A stretch of DNA of 64,000 nt from Solibacillus silvestris (GTDB taxonomy: Bacteria > Bacillota > Bacilli > Bacillales_A > Planococcaceae), in assembly GCA_001586195.1 (NCBI GenBank), contig CP014609.1, forward strand, positions 2,563,501 to 2,627,500. The letters run 5' to 3'. The translations under genes were made by a program, and so were the position numbers. Positions 18,163 to 26,021 of the stretch are shown here, piece after piece (the stretch's first letter is position 1; the number at the start of each line of letters is the position of its first letter). The notes below the pieces were generated by a model, which saw nothing but the letters and a program-made list of their open reading frames with translations, did no database searches and had not been told where the DNA came from.

Positions 18163-19083
18163 TTATTTTGCTAAATTCCATGCTTTTTTCTGAACGGTTA
18201 TTTGAATTTTGTTTTGACCGGTTACTAGTTTTTGTGTTTCACCGTCTGCATGTGCCATGACCGGTTCCTCAAACATCAACTGTGCATACGTCGCTGCAAA
18301 CTGCTCGACTTCCTTCAACAAAGTATGCTTTCCTAAAAATACAGTCCCAAAAAGGAATAATAATTTCCATTTCGATAAATTGGAGACGACTGTCAATTCG
18401 AACTGGCCATCGGATGTAATAGAATTAGGAGACAACTTCATCCCCCCGCCAAAATAAGGCTGGTTGCTGGCCGTTACAAACCATACATTTTGATATTGCT
18501 TAATTTTCCCTTCACAGGAAATCGTGAGCTTAAACGGTTTATATGTAAAAAGTGCATGAATGACGTAATAAGGATAGCTCAGCTTTCCCAGTTTCCATTT
18601 ATTAAGCGACCTTTTCAGCGAGGACCTGTTAGCGATACGCGCGACTAATGCATCAAATCCAACACCAAAATTATTAATGAAGTATTTAGTTGTTCCGCCT
18701 TGTTTCACTACTCCACAATCATGAGAGGAGCTTTTTACTGTATTTATAAATTGCTCGACCTGTTTGCTCGTTTTGAATGCTTGATATCCCCTGGCAAAAT
18801 CATTACCCGATCCTGCTGAAACTGCCCCTAAATAAACATTTTTAAAATGTATTGCGCCATTCAGCACTTCGTGAATCGTCCCATCCCCGCCAATAGCAAT
18901 AAGACAGACCGGGTTTTCCTTTGTCGCTCGTCCGGCAAGTTCATTGGCCAGCAGCAGTGTATGTCCTTCGTATTTTGTCAAATGGCTTTGATACGGGATT
19001 GCCAACTGTTGTTCAAACTGACGCCAACGCTTAATCCCCTGCCCGTTTCCTGCATAAGGATTAATTATAAAATGTACTTCCAT
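18163..19083 (-). CDS. ytlR: YtlR-like diacylglycerol/sphingosine-kinase-fold protein
   Basis: The 306 residues begin with INPYAGNGQG and have the nucleotide-binding motif IGGDGTIHEVLNG (GGDGT at residues 65-69), followed by SAGSGNDFARG, all signatures of the DagK_cat lipid kinase fold. The C-terminal beta domain (about 140-300) is also present. The likely activity is phosphorylation of a lipid or prenol substrate; the exact substrate is not known. It starts 3 bp after the stop of the 330-residue gene upstream, so the two are one operon. Confidence 0.82.
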   Translation of the reverse strand: MEVHFIINPYAGNGQGIKRWRQFEQQLAIPYQSHLTKYEGHTLLLANELAGRATKENPVCLIAIGGDGTIHEVLNGAIHFKNVYLGAVSAGSGNDFARGYQAFKTSKQVEQFINTVKSSSHDCGVVKQGGTTKYFINNFGVGFDALVARIANRSSLKRSLNKWKLGKLSYPYYVIHALFTYKPFKLTISCEGKIKQYQNVWFVTASNQPYFGGGMKLSPNSITSDGQFELTVVSNLSKWKLLFLFGTVFLGKHTLLKEVEQFAATYAQLMFEEPVMAHADGETQKLVTGQNKIQITVQKKAWNLAK

Positions 19084-19086
19084 TCA

Positions 19087-20079
19087 TCAATCTTCCTTAT
19101 TTTCCGTATTCCAAATATCCCGATGAAAAGATGTTGTTTGAACTGTATTTAAAATGGCTTGTGCACCTCGTATTTGCATATGCTTCATCGGTGAAACAGA
19201 ATGCTTTAATTGTGCCATCCATTCCGGAAATTTCCGTTTATCCACAAATGATATACCATACATTGTTCCAGGATAATCAATATAGCCGTTTCGTGTTAAC
19301 AACACTTTACGGATCGGCAGTTCAATATTGTTCTGATGAAAAATCTGTTCGACAACTTTTTCCATCCGGTTTAACTGAATTAAAGGGCTTAACACTTTTT
19401 TTTCATTTTTCCCGTCCTTCTTTAACCAGAAGCGTTCGCTATTTGCGATATAGACCGCCTGACTTTCCTGTTCCAAAACCGTAATGCACAGGCATTCTGT
19501 CGGTGTCATAATAATAATATCCAACTCAATCGGCGCTTTTTTCACTCGTAAAATCGGATAATAGAATACAAAGTAATTGTCCGGTAATGTTTGAAGCATG
19601 GAACGCAATAATGTATCGCGCATAAATTTTGGATCTACATAAGATTTTTCACGTAATGTCGAACTCGCCCATTTCATTTGGAAATGAAAAAACTGATCGA
19701 TGAACATTTTTTTTAGTTCCTCCAACGTTTTTGGTGTGTAGACTAGATTCGGTTCAAAATTTAGCGTTGTATCCTCTTCTTGATGCGAATCTCCCTCTGC
19801 TGCCCACTCATTGGAAATGGTCACTTTTTCGATATCTTCTTGTTCTACTTCCGGTACATCTTTTTTAAAAGGGAAAAGTTTTTGGAAAAGCGACTTTTTC
19901 TTCTCTTCCTGCACCTCTTCCTCTATATGTTCCCAACGCTCGATTGTTTCTCCAGTCTGCCATTGATACTTTATCCGCTCCCACTGATTTTGTTTTAAGC
20001 GAATAAACTGCGTCGGATAGCGTGCCAAGTCAATTTCATATCGTGAAATATAATCTTGAAGTTTTATTAACTGAGCCAT
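19087..20079 (-). CDS. Conserved protein with degenerate NERD-like core
   Basis: This soluble 330-residue protein has a highly charged N-terminal half (EEE/KKK runs about 52-75) and a core around residues 180-205 (IELDIIIMTPTECLCITVLEQ) that resembles the nuclease-related NERD strand pair. Asp187 fits, but the expected Glu-x-Lys reads EQE, so catalysis looks doubtful. I do not recognise a characterised family. It is translationally close to ytlR (3-bp gap), hence a shared operon. No signal peptide is seen. Confidence 0.6.
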   Translation of the reverse strand: MAQLIKLQDYISRYEIDLARYPTQFIRLKQNQWERIKYQWQTGETIERWEHIEEEVQEEKKKSLFQKLFPFKKDVPEVEQEDIEKVTISNEWAAEGDSHQEEDTTLNFEPNLVYTPKTLEELKKMFIDQFFHFQMKWASSTLREKSYVDPKFMRDTLLRSMLQTLPDNYFVFYYPILRVKKAPIELDIIIMTPTECLCITVLEQESQAVYIANSERFWLKKDGKNEKKVLSPLIQLNRMEKVVEQIFHQNNIELPIRKVLLTRNGYIDYPGTMYGISFVDKRKFPEWMAQLKHSVSPMKHMQIRGAQAILNTVQTTSFHRDIWNTENKED

Positions 20080-20140
20080 TTTATCTACTCCCTAAGTTCA
20101 TTCCTATTCTTTATTACATTACATTTTACAGGTTATCTCC

Positions 20141-20180
20141 AAAAAAAAATAGCGCCTTGCCGATAAGCAAGACGCTATTT
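20141..20180 (-). terminator. Terminator after the pepV-dat operon
   Basis: AATAGCG.CTTGC / GCAAG.CGCTATT forms a 13-bp stem with one wobble and a 5-nt loop. Nine T residues follow it on the minus strand. Confidence 0.8.
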
Positions 20181-20220
20181 TATTAAATTGTGTAATTATA
20201 ATTCTTTCCCAAACCATCGG

Positions 20221-20329
20221 AGTTGATTTCCATTCCGGGTCGGACGCTTTCCGCGGGCACGGCCTGAGCCTGTAGTCTCAGGCTCGCGCTATTCCCGCTG
20301 GAGTCGCCTCCCCTCCATTCCAATCAACT
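20221..20329. repeat. Dispersed-type intergenic repeat, GC-rich, with 8-bp inverted ends
   Basis: This ~109-bp block starts AGTTGATT and ends AATCAACT (inverted ends), with CCATTCC next to each end. Inside it is strikingly GC-rich for this chromosome (GGACGCTTTCCGCGGGCAC) and holds a hairpin GCCTGAG-N8-CTCAGGC. It has no coding capacity. From memory, similar blocks with 'GACGCTTTCCGCGGGC' and 'GGAGTCGCC' occur in many copies between genes in Bacillaceae. Only one copy is in this window, so the repeat nature is from memory. Confidence 0.6.
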
Positions 20330-20376
20330 TGTTAAAAATTAAATTTTAGCTTTCTAAAATAATACATCGTACCAGA

Positions 20377-21228
20377 TTAAGCTTTAATCCCTTTTGGAAT
20401 TTTTGTTTCGAATTGTGCTTGTAATTTACGTGTCCATTCACCTGGTGTGCCGTTGCCGATCACAGTACCGTCAATTTCAATAACTGGTGTTACTTCTGAT
20501 GTCGTTGAAGAAACGATTACTTCTTCCATCGCAAGCAGCTGTTCTTTCATCATTGCCTGTTCGTTAACAGTAAGTCCGATTTCCGCTGCACATTTAATAA
20601 TTACTTGACGTGTAATCCCGTTTAAAATCAGGTTATTGGCCGGGTGTGTATACAGCACACCATCTTTAATACCGTAAATGTTTGAAGATGAACCTTCTGT
20701 AACAATCTCTTCACGGTGTAAAATCGCTTCATAGCAGCCTTTTTCAAATGCTTCTTGTTTTGCAAGAACCGCGCCAAGCAAATTTAATGATTTAATATCA
20801 CAACGTAGCCAGCGAATATCTTCCACAAATGTTGCCTTTACACCCTTTTCAAAGTTTTCCAATGGGCGTGGATTTTCTTTTGCATTCCCTGTTATTACCG
20901 GTTTCACATCATCACCAGGGAAAATGTGGTTACGAGGGCCGGCACCACGAGTAATTTGGAAGTAAACATGACCTGTGTCAATGTTGTTCGCCTCAACCAG
21001 TTGATGCAGTAATTGGTGTAATTTATCTTTCGTATAAGGAATCGTAATGCGGATTTTTTCAGCACTGTCATAAAAACGGTCAATATGTTCAGTTGCTGTG
21101 AAAAGTTCCCCGTTATATACTTTCACGACTTCATACACACCGTCACCGAATTGGTAACCGCGGTCTTCCTTGTCTACCAGCACTTCTTCATTTTTTACAA
21201 TTTGATCATTCCATAAACTAAAGCTCAT
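20377..21228 (-). CDS. dat: D-amino-acid aminotransferase
   Basis: This PLP-dependent fold-IV enzyme swaps amino groups between D-amino acids and keto acids, giving D-Glu and D-Ala for peptidoglycan. It has 283 residues. Lys146 in CDIKSLNLL is the PLP lysine; RGYQFGDGVYEVV, GSSSNIYGI and STTSEVTPV are the other cofactor and substrate motifs. I chose the ATG at 21228, 8 nt after AAAGGTGG; the frame's GTG at 21240 is inside that site. The pepV stop is 19 bp upstream, so pepV-dat form an operon. Confidence 0.95.
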   Translation of the reverse strand: MSFSLWNDQIVKNEEVLVDKEDRGYQFGDGVYEVVKVYNGELFTATEHIDRFYDSAEKIRITIPYTKDKLHQLLHQLVEANNIDTGHVYFQITRGAGPRNHIFPGDDVKPVITGNAKENPRPLENFEKGVKATFVEDIRWLRCDIKSLNLLGAVLAKQEAFEKGCYEAILHREEIVTEGSSSNIYGIKDGVLYTHPANNLILNGITRQVIIKCAAEIGLTVNEQAMMKEQLLAMEEVIVSSTTSEVTPVIEIDGTVIGNGTPGEWTRKLQAQFETKIPKGIKA

Positions 21229-21247
21229 CTCAAATACCACCTTTTAA

Positions 21248-22642
21248 TTAGTTAGTTGCTAAATTTACAATTGCTTCTGCATAAATGGCAGTCGCTTTTA
21301 TCAAGTTTTCAATATCAACAAATTCATCTGCCTGATGGGCAACATCCTGTTCACCAGGGAACAGCATACCGAATGCGACCCCTTTTTTCATAACGCGCGC
21401 ATATGTCCCACCGCCTGTTGAAAGAGGCTTCGAGAAATCATTGCTGTATTTGCGATAAACTTGGAGCAATGTTTGTATCAATTCATCTTCCTCGCTTACA
21501 TAATGTGGGATTGAATTGCTCACTACATCTAACGTAAAAGCTTCATGCTGTAATAATGCCTGTACTTTCGTTATTTTTTCTTCAAACGGATATGTCACGG
21601 AATAGCGCATACTTACTTCAATTGACGAACCGCGCTCATCAAAAGTTACGATTCCCGGATTTAATGTTGTCGGTCCTGACATCGCATCTTCAAATTGGAA
21701 GTCCAATGCTGTGCCGTAATGATCGTTGTCAAAAACACGGACAATAAAATCGACAAACGACTTACTCTGATTTGTCGTCACAACATTTTGTAAAAACCTC
21801 GCTAAATAAACCGCTGCATTTCGTCCTTTTTCCGGTTCCATTGCATGGGCTGATTTACCTTTCAAAACAATTATAATCCCATTATCGTTTTTAGTGAAAG
21901 TACCTTCAACGTCATTTTCTTTTAAATATTTCAGAAAATTCTCATTTGTGCTCTTTTCGGCATATTTTAAAGTAGCAGTTGCTTCATCCGGCACCATATT
22001 TGTTCGGTTACCTGCATAGAATGACAGTAATTGCTCATCGCTTGATCGTTTTTCTTTACTGGAAAACGTTAAATGGGCAATACCTTTCTCAGCGTTGATT
22101 AGCGGAAAGTCTGCATCAGGTGCAAAACCAATTGTCGGCATTTCTTCTTTTTCGAAGTAGCGCGTCACGCATTGGAAACCGCTTTCTTCATCTGTACCAA
22201 TTATCATTCGTACTCGTTTTTTCAAAGGGATTTTCGCATCGTGAATCAGTTTCATCGCCAGCCAAGCCGCCATTGTTGGACCTTTGTCATCAATCGCACC
22301 ACGACCAAATAATTTTCCGTCTGCCACTTGCCCTTCAAACGGAGGATATGTCCAACTAGCGACATCTCCGGCAGGTACAACATCGACATGGCAAAGCACA
22401 CCGACAAGTTCTTCACCTTGGCCCATTTCAATATGGCCGGCCATATGATCCACGTTTTTTGTAGTCATCCCTTGCTCCACACCTTTTTGAAGCATAAATT
22501 CCAATGCTGCTTTCGGACCAGCACCGAAAGGCATTATATCAGAAAAATTATTTTCATCTTTTACACTTTCTATTTGAATCAATTGCTGCAATTCTTTTAT
22601 AAGCTCTTCTTTTCTTTCCTGAGCCAGTTGTAACCAATCCAT
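21248..22642 (-). CDS. pepV: M20-family dipeptidase PepV
   Basis: PepV cleaves dipeptides and carnosine-like substrates using two zinc ions. The 464-residue product has the M20 metal motifs: LCHVDVVPAGD (His, Asp), GRGAIDDKGPTMA (bridging Asp), GTDEESGFQC (catalytic Glu) and a C-terminal ending that includes FPGEQDVAHQADEFV with a His ligand. GAGGTG lies 5 nt before the ATG at 22642; an in-frame GTG one codon upstream is less likely. It heads the pepV-dat operon, a pairing that suits peptide and D-amino-acid recycling. Confidence 0.93.
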   Translation of the reverse strand: MDWLQLAQERKEELIKELQQLIQIESVKDENNFSDIMPFGAGPKAALEFMLQKGVEQGMTTKNVDHMAGHIEMGQGEELVGVLCHVDVVPAGDVASWTYPPFEGQVADGKLFGRGAIDDKGPTMAAWLAMKLIHDAKIPLKKRVRMIIGTDEESGFQCVTRYFEKEEMPTIGFAPDADFPLINAEKGIAHLTFSSKEKRSSDEQLLSFYAGNRTNMVPDEATATLKYAEKSTNENFLKYLKENDVEGTFTKNDNGIIIVLKGKSAHAMEPEKGRNAAVYLARFLQNVVTTNQSKSFVDFIVRVFDNDHYGTALDFQFEDAMSGPTTLNPGIVTFDERGSSIEVSMRYSVTYPFEEKITKVQALLQHEAFTLDVVSNSIPHYVSEEDELIQTLLQVYRKYSNDFSKPLSTGGGTYARVMKKGVAFGMLFPGEQDVAHQADEFVDIENLIKATAIYAEAIVNLATN

Positions 22643-22789
22643 CACTACACCTCATTTTTATAATATTGTTATTGTACTCCTTCTTGTTAAAATTACAATA
22701 ATCATTTGACTTTAATCGGCATCCTCTATTTCTAGGAATATTAAATATATGAATTTTCTGTAAAAATAGTGTTTTTCGTCTCTCATTTC

Positions 22790-22818
22790 TGGAAATCTGT
22801 TTGGTTTTCCGCTATAAT
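22790..22818 (+). promoter_or_regulatory. Promoter for ytzE
   Basis: TATAAT (22813-22818) is preceded by TGGAAA (22790-22795) at 17 bp. The -10 is perfect and the -35 partial. Transcription would begin near 22825, leaving a leader of ~143 nt before ytzE. Confidence 0.6.
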
Positions 22819-22824
22819 GTATGT

Positions 22825-22844
22825 GTCAGAACATCAATTCTGAC
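22825..22844 (+). promoter_or_regulatory. Inverted repeat at the ytzE start of transcription
   Basis: GTCAGAA-N6-TTCTGAC is a perfect 7-bp dyad placed right at the predicted +1. It could be an operator for a dimeric regulator, perhaps YtzE itself, or the first hairpin of the leader RNA. Confidence 0.45.
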
Positions 22845-22967
22845 CAAACTTTCAGAAAAGGGGATGTCTAAGGCAAACTACTAAAGCCTAAGTGCACTCC
22901 GCACATATTTTGTCGTCCGCTAGTCTTATGCCATGAGAATTTAAGATCGAAGGAGTGGTTTTTAGAA
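22845..22967 (+). other. Structured leader upstream of ytzE
   Basis: The leader has small hairpin potentials (GGCaaactactaaaGCC near 22872-22888, and GTGCactccGCAC near 22892-22904) and ends in the ribosome binding site AAGGAGTGG. I find no match to a riboswitch class I know. There is no credible upstream peptide. Confidence 0.35.
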
Positions 22968-23189
22968 ATGAAGCCAACTACTGATAGAATGCTTAATCGT
23001 ATTAAAGACGTGTATATGTTTATCCTCAATAAAGGAGAAGTGACTACACAGGATTTAGTCGAAGAGTTTAACATCACTCCTCGCACCATTCAAAGAGATT
23101 TGAATGTGTTAGCCTTCAATGACTTGGTAATGAGTCCAAGTCGGGGTAAATGGACAACGACGAAGAAAAAAGTAAAAATGACATCTTAG
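22968..23189 (+). CDS. ytzE: YtzE, small DeoR-type helix-turn-helix protein
   Basis: The product is only 73 residues. It is essentially a DeoR-type winged helix: RMLNRIKDVYMFILNKGEV, recognition region TTQDLVEEFNITPRTIQRDLNVL, then a short basic wing SRGKWTTTKKK. It lacks the effector domain of full DeoR regulators, so it likely binds DNA constitutively or responds through a partner. AAGGAGTGG precedes the ATG. It stands alone on the plus strand between pepV and a pseudouridine synthase gene. Confidence 0.82.
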   Translation: MKPTTDRMLNRIKDVYMFILNKGEVTTQDLVEEFNITPRTIQRDLNVLAFNDLVMSPSRGKWTTTKKKVKMTS

Positions 23190-23285
23190 AATTTTGAAAG
23201 CGGCTGATTCTTATTTTGTGAGAAAGGACTATTTGTCCCAACATAACGTAAGGTGTCGATCAGTTACACATGAAATATTATGAAC

Positions 23286-23332
23286 ATTGCTGAGTCAGCA
23301 AGCGTTCACTTAGTTCTTGACACAAGAACTAA
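23286..23332 (+). other. Two tandem hairpins downstream of ytzE
   Basis: Between ytzE and the terminator lie TTGCTGA-G-TCAGCAA (23287-23301) and TTAGTTCTTG-ACA-CAAGAACTAA (23310-23332, perfect 10-bp stem). They are not terminators because no T tract follows. They could cap a 3' untranslated RNA or a small RNA. Confidence 0.4.
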
Positions 23333-23334
23333 AA

Positions 23335-23370
23335 GAAGCGAATGCCTTTTCGTCGGGGCATTCGCTTTTC
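23335..23370. terminator. Terminator between ytzE and the pseudouridine synthase gene
   Basis: GAAGCGAATGCC / GGCATTCGCTTT is an 11-12 bp stem with a 10-nt loop. The plus-strand side ends TTTTCC. It lies between the convergent genes. Confidence 0.8.
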
Positions 23371-23379
23371 CTTTGTTTA

Positions 23380-24090
23380 TTATTTTGTCGCTAACAGCTC
23401 AAGTTCCTGTTCTGTCAGCTCGCGGTATTCACCTAATGCCAACTCTTCATCAAGCTTCAATGTTCCCATTGACAGACGCTTTAAATACGTAACCTTCTTG
23501 CCTACCGCCTCAAACATGCGCTTCACTTGATGGAATTTCCCTTCTTGGATCATCAGCTCAATTTCCGATTGCTCGCCAGACACTAATATTTTTAATTCTC
23601 CAGGCTTTGTATGATAACCATCTTCCAATGTTACACCTTGTGCGAAGGCTTCGATATCGGCTTCCGTTACTACTCCGTCAATTTTGGCGTAATACCATTT
23701 CGGAACATGCTTTTTAGGAGAAAGCAGATTATGTGCTAAATTGCCGTCATTTGTAATGAGCAGCAACCCTTCCGTATCTTTATCCAAACGTCCGACAGGG
23801 AACGGCTCAAAGTGCTGATACTCTGGATCCAGTAAATCAATGACCGTTTGATCGTAGCGGTCTTCTGTTGCTGAAATGACACCCGGTGGTTTATTCATCA
23901 TTAAATAAATAAACTCTACATATTCCACACGCTCGCCAAATACCGAAACATTTTGTTTTTCAGGATTGACATGCATTGCTGAGTCTTTCACTGTAACACC
24001 GTCCACTGTTACAGCTTTTTGCTTTAATAATAGTTTCACTTCTTTTCGCGAGCCGTAGCCCATATTAGCTAGTAATTTGTCTAAACGCAT
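23380..24090 (-). CDS. RsuA/RluB-family rRNA pseudouridine synthase
   Basis: The enzyme converts a specific uridine in rRNA to pseudouridine; the RsuA-type relative acts on 16S position 516. The 236 residues have an N-terminal S4 RNA-binding domain (MRLDKLLANMGYGSRKEVKLL), the catalytic PVGRLDKDTEGLLLITNDG motif whose Asp is the nucleophile, and the EGKFHQVKRMFEAVG C-terminal motif. I start at the ATG at 24090, 5 nt after GGAGG; an upstream ATG at 24102 overlaps that site. It is next to murJ, upstream on the same strand. Confidence 0.9.
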   Translation of the reverse strand: MRLDKLLANMGYGSRKEVKLLLKQKAVTVDGVTVKDSAMHVNPEKQNVSVFGERVEYVEFIYLMMNKPPGVISATEDRYDQTVIDLLDPEYQHFEPFPVGRLDKDTEGLLLITNDGNLAHNLLSPKKHVPKWYYAKIDGVVTEADIEAFAQGVTLEDGYHTKPGELKILVSGEQSEIELMIQEGKFHQVKRMFEAVGKKVTYLKRLSMGTLKLDEELALGEYRELTEQELELLATK

Positions 24091-24103
24091 ATAGTCCTCC
24101 ATG

Positions 24104-24137
24104 AAAAAAGGGGACGCCTTCGTTACGACGTCCTCAT
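24104..24137 (-). terminator. Terminator after murJ
   Basis: GAGGACG / GGTCCCC-like pairing (GGGGACG at 24110-24116, CGTCCTC at 24128-24134) has a 11-nt loop and TTTTTT on the minus strand, placed just before the pseudouridine synthase start. Confidence 0.65.
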
Positions 24138-24139
24138 TT

Positions 24140-25756
24140 TTATTTTACTAATCTTAATTTACGTGCAATTTTTGTAAACTTTTCACCTAATAATAATTGG
24201 GCTAACCCTAGTCGATAAGAAATCGCGCCATAAATAATGGCACCAACCCCTGCACAAATGATTGCATATAGAAGCGCTAATACTTTCGTAGAAGCCGGAG
24301 CAATCGCTGTTAAAACAATATGTGTGATCCATACTGCTAACGCCATGACAATTGTCAAAATAACAATTAACAAAATACGGCGTAAAACTACTGTCGCATT
24401 GTAATTTGTCACTTTTTTAATAACAAAAATATTGATTGCGATTGTCGCTCCATAGCCAAGTGCTGTCGCTAAAATCGCACCATCAACCGACATAATATGA
24501 ATAAGCGGTGTATTTAGTATCGTCTTCGTAAGCAAGCCGACAAGTAAACTGAAGATAACCCATTTTTGGTAATTGACCCCTTGTAACATGGCGGCTGTTA
24601 CTGTAAATAATGCAAAGAAAATCGCAATTGGTGCATAGTGGCTTAATACTTGTGTGCCCATTTCGCTGTAGGAATAGAAGAAGTGATATAAATCCTCCGC
24701 TAAAATTGAAATTCCGATCGCTGCCGGTACGGTAATAAACAGCAGCACCTGATAGGTTTTATCCATCGAACTATGTACTTGCCGTAAATTGCCTTCCGTA
24801 TAAAATTTCGTGACCGTTGGAATGATGGCCATCGAAAAGCCTGTCGCCAAAACGACTGGAATCATGACAATTTTTTGTGTCAACAAGTTAAGCATTGTAA
24901 AGTATGCATCGCTAATTTCTCCTGATATCCCACTGGCAATCATCGCACGGTTAAATGTCAGCAGATCGACAAGCTGGAATAATGAGCCTCCCAACCCAAC
25001 GAAAACAACAGGGATCGAATATTTAAATATCTCTTTATACATATCCGAATAAGGAAGTCTCTGTTCTTTCGGCGCGACAACCTGAACTGCTTTAATCTCG
25101 GGGCGCAGCTTTTTCCAGAAATAAAACAATGTCAAAAGTCCGCCAAGCGCTCCAATAAATGCGGCAAATACCGAGAAATTAATTGCTGTAATCTCATCAC
25201 CGTCCATAACTTTGACAACGATGAATGCCCCGCCTAATAAAAAGACGATACGCACTATTTGCTCGACCAGCTGAGAAACAGAAGTCGGCAAATAATGTCC
25301 GTATCCTTGCAAGTAACCACGGACTAAACTCATAAACGGCACAACAATCAGTGCATAACTTACCCACTTGATGACATTCGCAACTTGCTCCACAGTAAAT
25401 GTCTGTTCTTCACTATCAATCACAATATTTGCTAGCGGTGTTGCAAGCAGATTCATTAAAATAAACGCTACAATTCCTGTAAGCGTCATCAGTAATGCAC
25501 CTGTTTTTACTAATCTGCGACCGGCATCAAAATCCCCGAGCGCATTATATTTCGATACGAATTTTGATACTGCAATCGGCAGTCCCGCAATGGCAATACT
25601 TAACATAATATTATAGGGGATGTAGGCGTAATTATATAAAGCAATATTATCTTCACCTACAATGGCGTAAAACGGGAAAATATAAACTAACCCTAAAAGC
25701 TTTGATAGAAACAATCCAATTGTTAATATGGCTGTTCCTTTCATTAATGAAGACAT
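24140..25756 (-). CDS. murJ: Lipid II flippase MurJ (YtgP), MATE/MOP-family membrane protein
   Basis: The 538-residue protein is almost entirely hydrophobic, with about 14 predicted transmembrane helices. It begins LMKGTAILTIGLFLSKLLGLVYIFP, the MurJ/YtgP pattern with an Arg/Lys-lined cavity inside. In B. subtilis YtgP (MurJ) flips undecaprenyl-pyrophosphate-linked peptidoglycan precursor across the membrane. It is not far from murC in this window, but in a separate transcript. The family also includes polysaccharide exporters, so a role in another lipid-linked sugar is possible. Confidence 0.88.
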   Translation of the reverse strand: MSSLMKGTAILTIGLFLSKLLGLVYIFPFYAIVGEDNIALYNYAYIPYNIMLSIAIAGLPIAVSKFVSKYNALGDFDAGRRLVKTGALLMTLTGIVAFILMNLLATPLANIVIDSEEQTFTVEQVANVIKWVSYALIVVPFMSLVRGYLQGYGHYLPTSVSQLVEQIVRIVFLLGGAFIVVKVMDGDEITAINFSVFAAFIGALGGLLTLFYFWKKLRPEIKAVQVVAPKEQRLPYSDMYKEIFKYSIPVVFVGLGGSLFQLVDLLTFNRAMIASGISGEISDAYFTMLNLLTQKIVMIPVVLATGFSMAIIPTVTKFYTEGNLRQVHSSMDKTYQVLLFITVPAAIGISILAEDLYHFFYSYSEMGTQVLSHYAPIAIFFALFTVTAAMLQGVNYQKWVIFSLLVGLLTKTILNTPLIHIMSVDGAILATALGYGATIAINIFVIKKVTNYNATVVLRRILLIVILTIVMALAVWITHIVLTAIAPASTKVLALLYAIICAGVGAIIYGAISYRLGLAQLLLGEKFTKIARKLRLVK

Positions 25757-26021
25757 GAAATAACCTACCGTTCTATATGAAATTCTCTTTTAGTATAACA
25801 ATTCACTTACAATACGATTGCGTAAGGCAAGTTATTTATTTACATTATTTAACTTCCTTCTTGTGACGGTGTTCTCATTAAAAAGTTCCCGTACAATTCC
25901 TTTTACAAGTTTACATGTGAAAGTCCATTTACTCAAATAGTTTCTTCACTTCGTGTATAATAAGTAAGAGAAAAATCCGTTGAACGAAAAAATTATTGCA
26001 AAAGAAAGTGAGAAATTATCT

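Noticed and set aside
22861..22910. Cyclic-di-GMP-I riboswitch before ytzE
   Set aside because: Short phrases such as GGCAAAC and AAAGCC look similar, but the paired hairpins and conserved GGACGCAAAGCC and tetraloop-receptor elements are not there.
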